This document shows positions 62,197 through 64,000 of a stretch of 64,000 bases of DNA, one piece after another; position 1 is the stretch's first letter; each line of letters opens with the position of its first letter. Under the pieces are notes generated by a model. That model did no database searches. It was given only the letters and a program-made list of their open reading frames with translations, and was not told the origin of the DNA. The position numbers and the translations under genes were made by a program. Origin of the DNA: Pirellulaceae bacterium (GTDB taxonomy: Bacteria; Planctomycetota; Planctomycetia; Pirellulales; Pirellulaceae); NCBI GenBank assembly GCA_030748485.1, contig JASMLW010000506.1, forward strand, positions 23,246 to 87,245. The letters run 5' to 3'.

Positions 62197-64000
62197 ATGG
62201 TGCGTCCCGACGATCACGTTGTCGACTACGTCGACGACTTCCTGCACGGCGCTTTAACGGAAGCCGACGCCGAGCATGTGGAGCGGCATTGCGAAGGCTG
62301 CGCGATCTGTCAAACGGCGCTCGCTGAGGCGCAACGGCGTTACGACTTGCTGCTCACCGCTGCGCCGAGCGAAGCGTCGGGCAAGTTGATCACCGACACA
62401 ATCGAACGTTTGAGCGCGGTGAGCGATTGGCGCCGCAAGCTCTACCTCGGCTCGAAACGAACTCTGCTGTTGGCTACGGCTGCGGCGATTCTGGCGATCG
62501 CGTCGTTCCAGATCTACTACGCGCGGCTTGCGCCGACGCCCTACGACCTGCGCCTGCTCGGTCAGAAGAACTGGATTACCGGAAGCACGGCGGCGATGCG
62601 AGTTGCGGTTTACAACCAGCGCACGGGTTTGCCCGTTGCCGGAGCGGAGACGAAGTTGACGTTGGTGGATCGGGGGCGCGGCGAACACGTGCTGGCCGAA
62701 TTCACCACCGACGGCGAGGGTCGCGTCGCGCCAAAGTTCCAAGTTCCGGCATGGAACGCCGGCACCTATCAGTTGCTCGTGTCGTCGAAGATTGACGGTG
62801 TCGAGGAGAAGATTGTGCGAAACATCAAGTTGTTTCGCTCTTGGCGGCTCATGGTGAGCACGGACAAGCCGCTCTACCAGCCCGGCCAAACGATTCACCT
62901 TCGCGCGCTGGCCCTGCAGCGTCCGCAGCTAAAGCCGCTCGCCGGCCGACCGACCGAGTTTCGAATCTGGGACGCCCGCAACAACCTGATCTTCAAGCAA
63001 TCGGACGTTACGAGCCAATTCGGGATCGCCTCAGCCGATTGCCCCTTGGCTTCCCAATTGAACGCCGGCCTCTATCGAATTGAGTGCCAGGTCGACGACA
63101 CCAAGTCGACACGGACCGTGAAGGTCGAGTCGTATTCGTTACCGAAGTTTCGTGTGCAGACAAAGCTGAACAAGTCATTTTATCGCCCTGGCGATCAAGC
63201 CGAGGGGACGATCTCCGCATCCTATTTCTACGGGAAGCCGGTCGCTGGGCAGTTGGAGCTGTCGGTTGAACAAGTGGCCGGAGCGTTTGTCGATTTCGAT
63301 GTGATTCACAAAACCAATCTGGAGCTGAACGACGAGGGACAGGCCGAGTTCCGTTTCGAAGTGCCCCAGAACTACCTGGTTCGCAGTCCGCGAGATACGA
63401 ACGGTCGAATCCGCGTCGCCGCTCGCATCACCGATACGGCTGGCCAAGTCGTGGGCGGCGAAACGTTCACCGTGATCACGCGGGAACCAATCCGCGTTGA
63501 AGTGATTCCTGAATCGGCAACGCTCGCGCCCGGTCGCGCGAATCGCATCTTCGTTTTCGCGAGCTACGCGGACGGCCGGCCAGCCGCCAACGTTCGTGTG
63601 ATCGCCTCGAATCAGGCGCAGGAATTGCGGACCGACGCGCTGGGGATGGCCGACTTTGAAGTCGAACCCGATGGTGAGCAACTCGACCTGCAAATCAAAG
63701 CGATCGACGACGACGGTATGCTCGGTCGGCGACAAGTTAGTTTGGGGGTCGGAGTCGTTCCCAACGACTTCGTGCTGAGACCCAGTGCGGCCGTCTTGTC
63801 CGGCGGCGAGACGCTTGGGTTGAGCGTGTTCGGAGGAGGTGTCGAACCGGTGTTTGTCGATGTCGTCCGCGACCGCCAGACGATCTTGGCGACCGTCGTC
63901 AACTTGCAAGACGGCGTCGGTCACACCGAATTGGATCTGCCGCCGGAAATGTTCGGCACGCTGACACTGGTCGCTTATCGATTCGATCCCGCGTCGGTGT
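62197..64000 (+). CDS. Anti-sigma zinc finger fused to alpha-2-macroglobulin-like protein, 3' end beyond window
   Basis: The visible 601 residues start with an anti-sigma zinc finger whose HxxxCxxC motif is seen in HCEGCAIC at about residues 31-38. A membrane segment (TLLLATAAAILAIASFQIYY) follows at about 88-107. From about residue 120 come macroglobulin domains, with an MG2-type block KPLYQPGQTIHLRALAL near 222. GGAG lies upstream of the ATG. By analogy with transmembrane anti-sigma factors the N-terminus would hold the ECF factor in the cytoplasm while the exported part senses the periplasm. Any thioester motif lies outside the window. Confidence 0.85.
   Translation, partial: MVRPDDHVVDYVDDFLHGALTEADAEHVERHCEGCAICQTALAEAQRRYDLLLTAAPSEASGKLITDTIERLSAVSDWRRKLYLGSKRTLLLATAAAILAIASFQIYYARLAPTPYDLRLLGQKNWITGSTAAMRVAVYNQRTGLPVAGAETKLTLVDRGRGEHVLAEFTTDGEGRVAPKFQVPAWNAGTYQLLVSSKIDGVEEKIVRNIKLFRSWRLMVSTDKPLYQPGQTIHLRALALQRPQLKPLAGRPTEFRIWDARNNLIFKQSDVTSQFGIASADCPLASQLNAGLYRIECQVDDTKSTRTVKVESYSLPKFRVQTKLNKSFYRPGDQAEGTISASYFYGKPVAGQLELSVEQVAGAFVDFDVIHKTNLELNDEGQAEFRFEVPQNYLVRSPRDTNGRIRVAARITDTAGQVVGGETFTVITREPIRVEVIPESATLAPGRANRIFVFASYADGRPAANVRVIASNQAQELRTDALGMADFEVEPDGEQLDLQIKAIDDDGMLGRRQVSLGVGVVPNDFVLRPSAAVLSGGETLGLSVFGGGVEPVFVDVVRDRQTILATVVNLQDGVGHTELDLPPEMFGTLTLVAYRFDPASV

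Overview
The window is bacterial chromosomal DNA, GC-rich, and most consistent with a member of the Planctomycetota. The lineage call is an inference from gene content: a PEP-CTERM/exosortase operon, a PSCyt1-type cytochrome remnant joined to a tail resembling DUF1549/DUF1553 proteins, WD40 and PQQ-type propeller proteins, an ECF sigma/serine-threonine kinase pair, an anti-sigma/alpha-2-macroglobulin fusion, SNF2 and MscS proteins, and many intergenic palindromic repeats. No rRNA, tRNA, CRISPR array, prophage or complete insertion sequence was seen.

Region 1 (1-18.3 kb, minus strand) is an exopolysaccharide (EPS) locus. Transcribed from right to left it holds a phosphodiesterase, a Wzx-type flippase, a Wzz/BY-kinase-like protein, a VanZ-like protein, four glycosyltransferases, a nucleotidyltransferase-domain protein, a polysaccharide deacetylase, a uridine kinase, a phosphoglycosyl transferase, a fusion of a second phosphoglycosyl transferase to a WecG/TagA domain, a hexapeptide nucleotidyltransferase-like protein and a zinc-ribbon/PilZ protein. 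Several enzymes have lost catalytic signatures: the P-loop lysine of the BY-kinase, the Asp-Glu dyad of the fused transferase and the G-x-G loop of the nucleotidyltransferase. No Wzy polymerase or Wza exporter is visible.

Region 2 (18.4-27.5 kb) holds a STAS protein, a WD40 protein and the most striking module. A sigma-54 activator without a receiver domain (minus strand) faces a plus-strand operon made of a PEP-CTERM/DUF4114 surface protein, a membrane-anchored TPR protein, an exosortase and an EpsI-like protein. A near-consensus -24/-12 sigma-54 promoter lies 58 bases before the PEP-CTERM start codon. A second, weaker match lies upstream of the EPS locus, so surface-protein sorting and EPS synthesis may be co-regulated.

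Region 3 (27.7-38.9 kb) is mostly housekeeping and ordinary genes: prfB with its programmed +1 frameshift, mscS, mnmA, rsmE, an ExeA-like ATPase, a sugar isomerase, a large secreted protein and a PQQ-propeller protein.

Region 4 (39-42.6 kb) holds a MazEF-type toxin-antitoxin pair and a Nif3-like gene flanked by two nearly identical inverted repeats of about 200 bp. Next to them are a MITE-like element and a decayed third copy of the long repeat.

Region 5 (42.5-64 kb) holds a STAS protein, a hybrid histidine kinase, a GT2 transferase, an uncharacterised 541-residue protein, a GNAT protein, a SNF2 helicase with a SWIM finger, an HTH regulator, and a serine/threonine kinase beside a decayed ECF sigma gene. 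It ends with a cytochrome remnant produced by an internal deletion, an ABC transporter pair, tandem palindromic repeats, and an intact ECF sigma gene followed by an anti-sigma/alpha-2-macroglobulin fusion that runs off the window.
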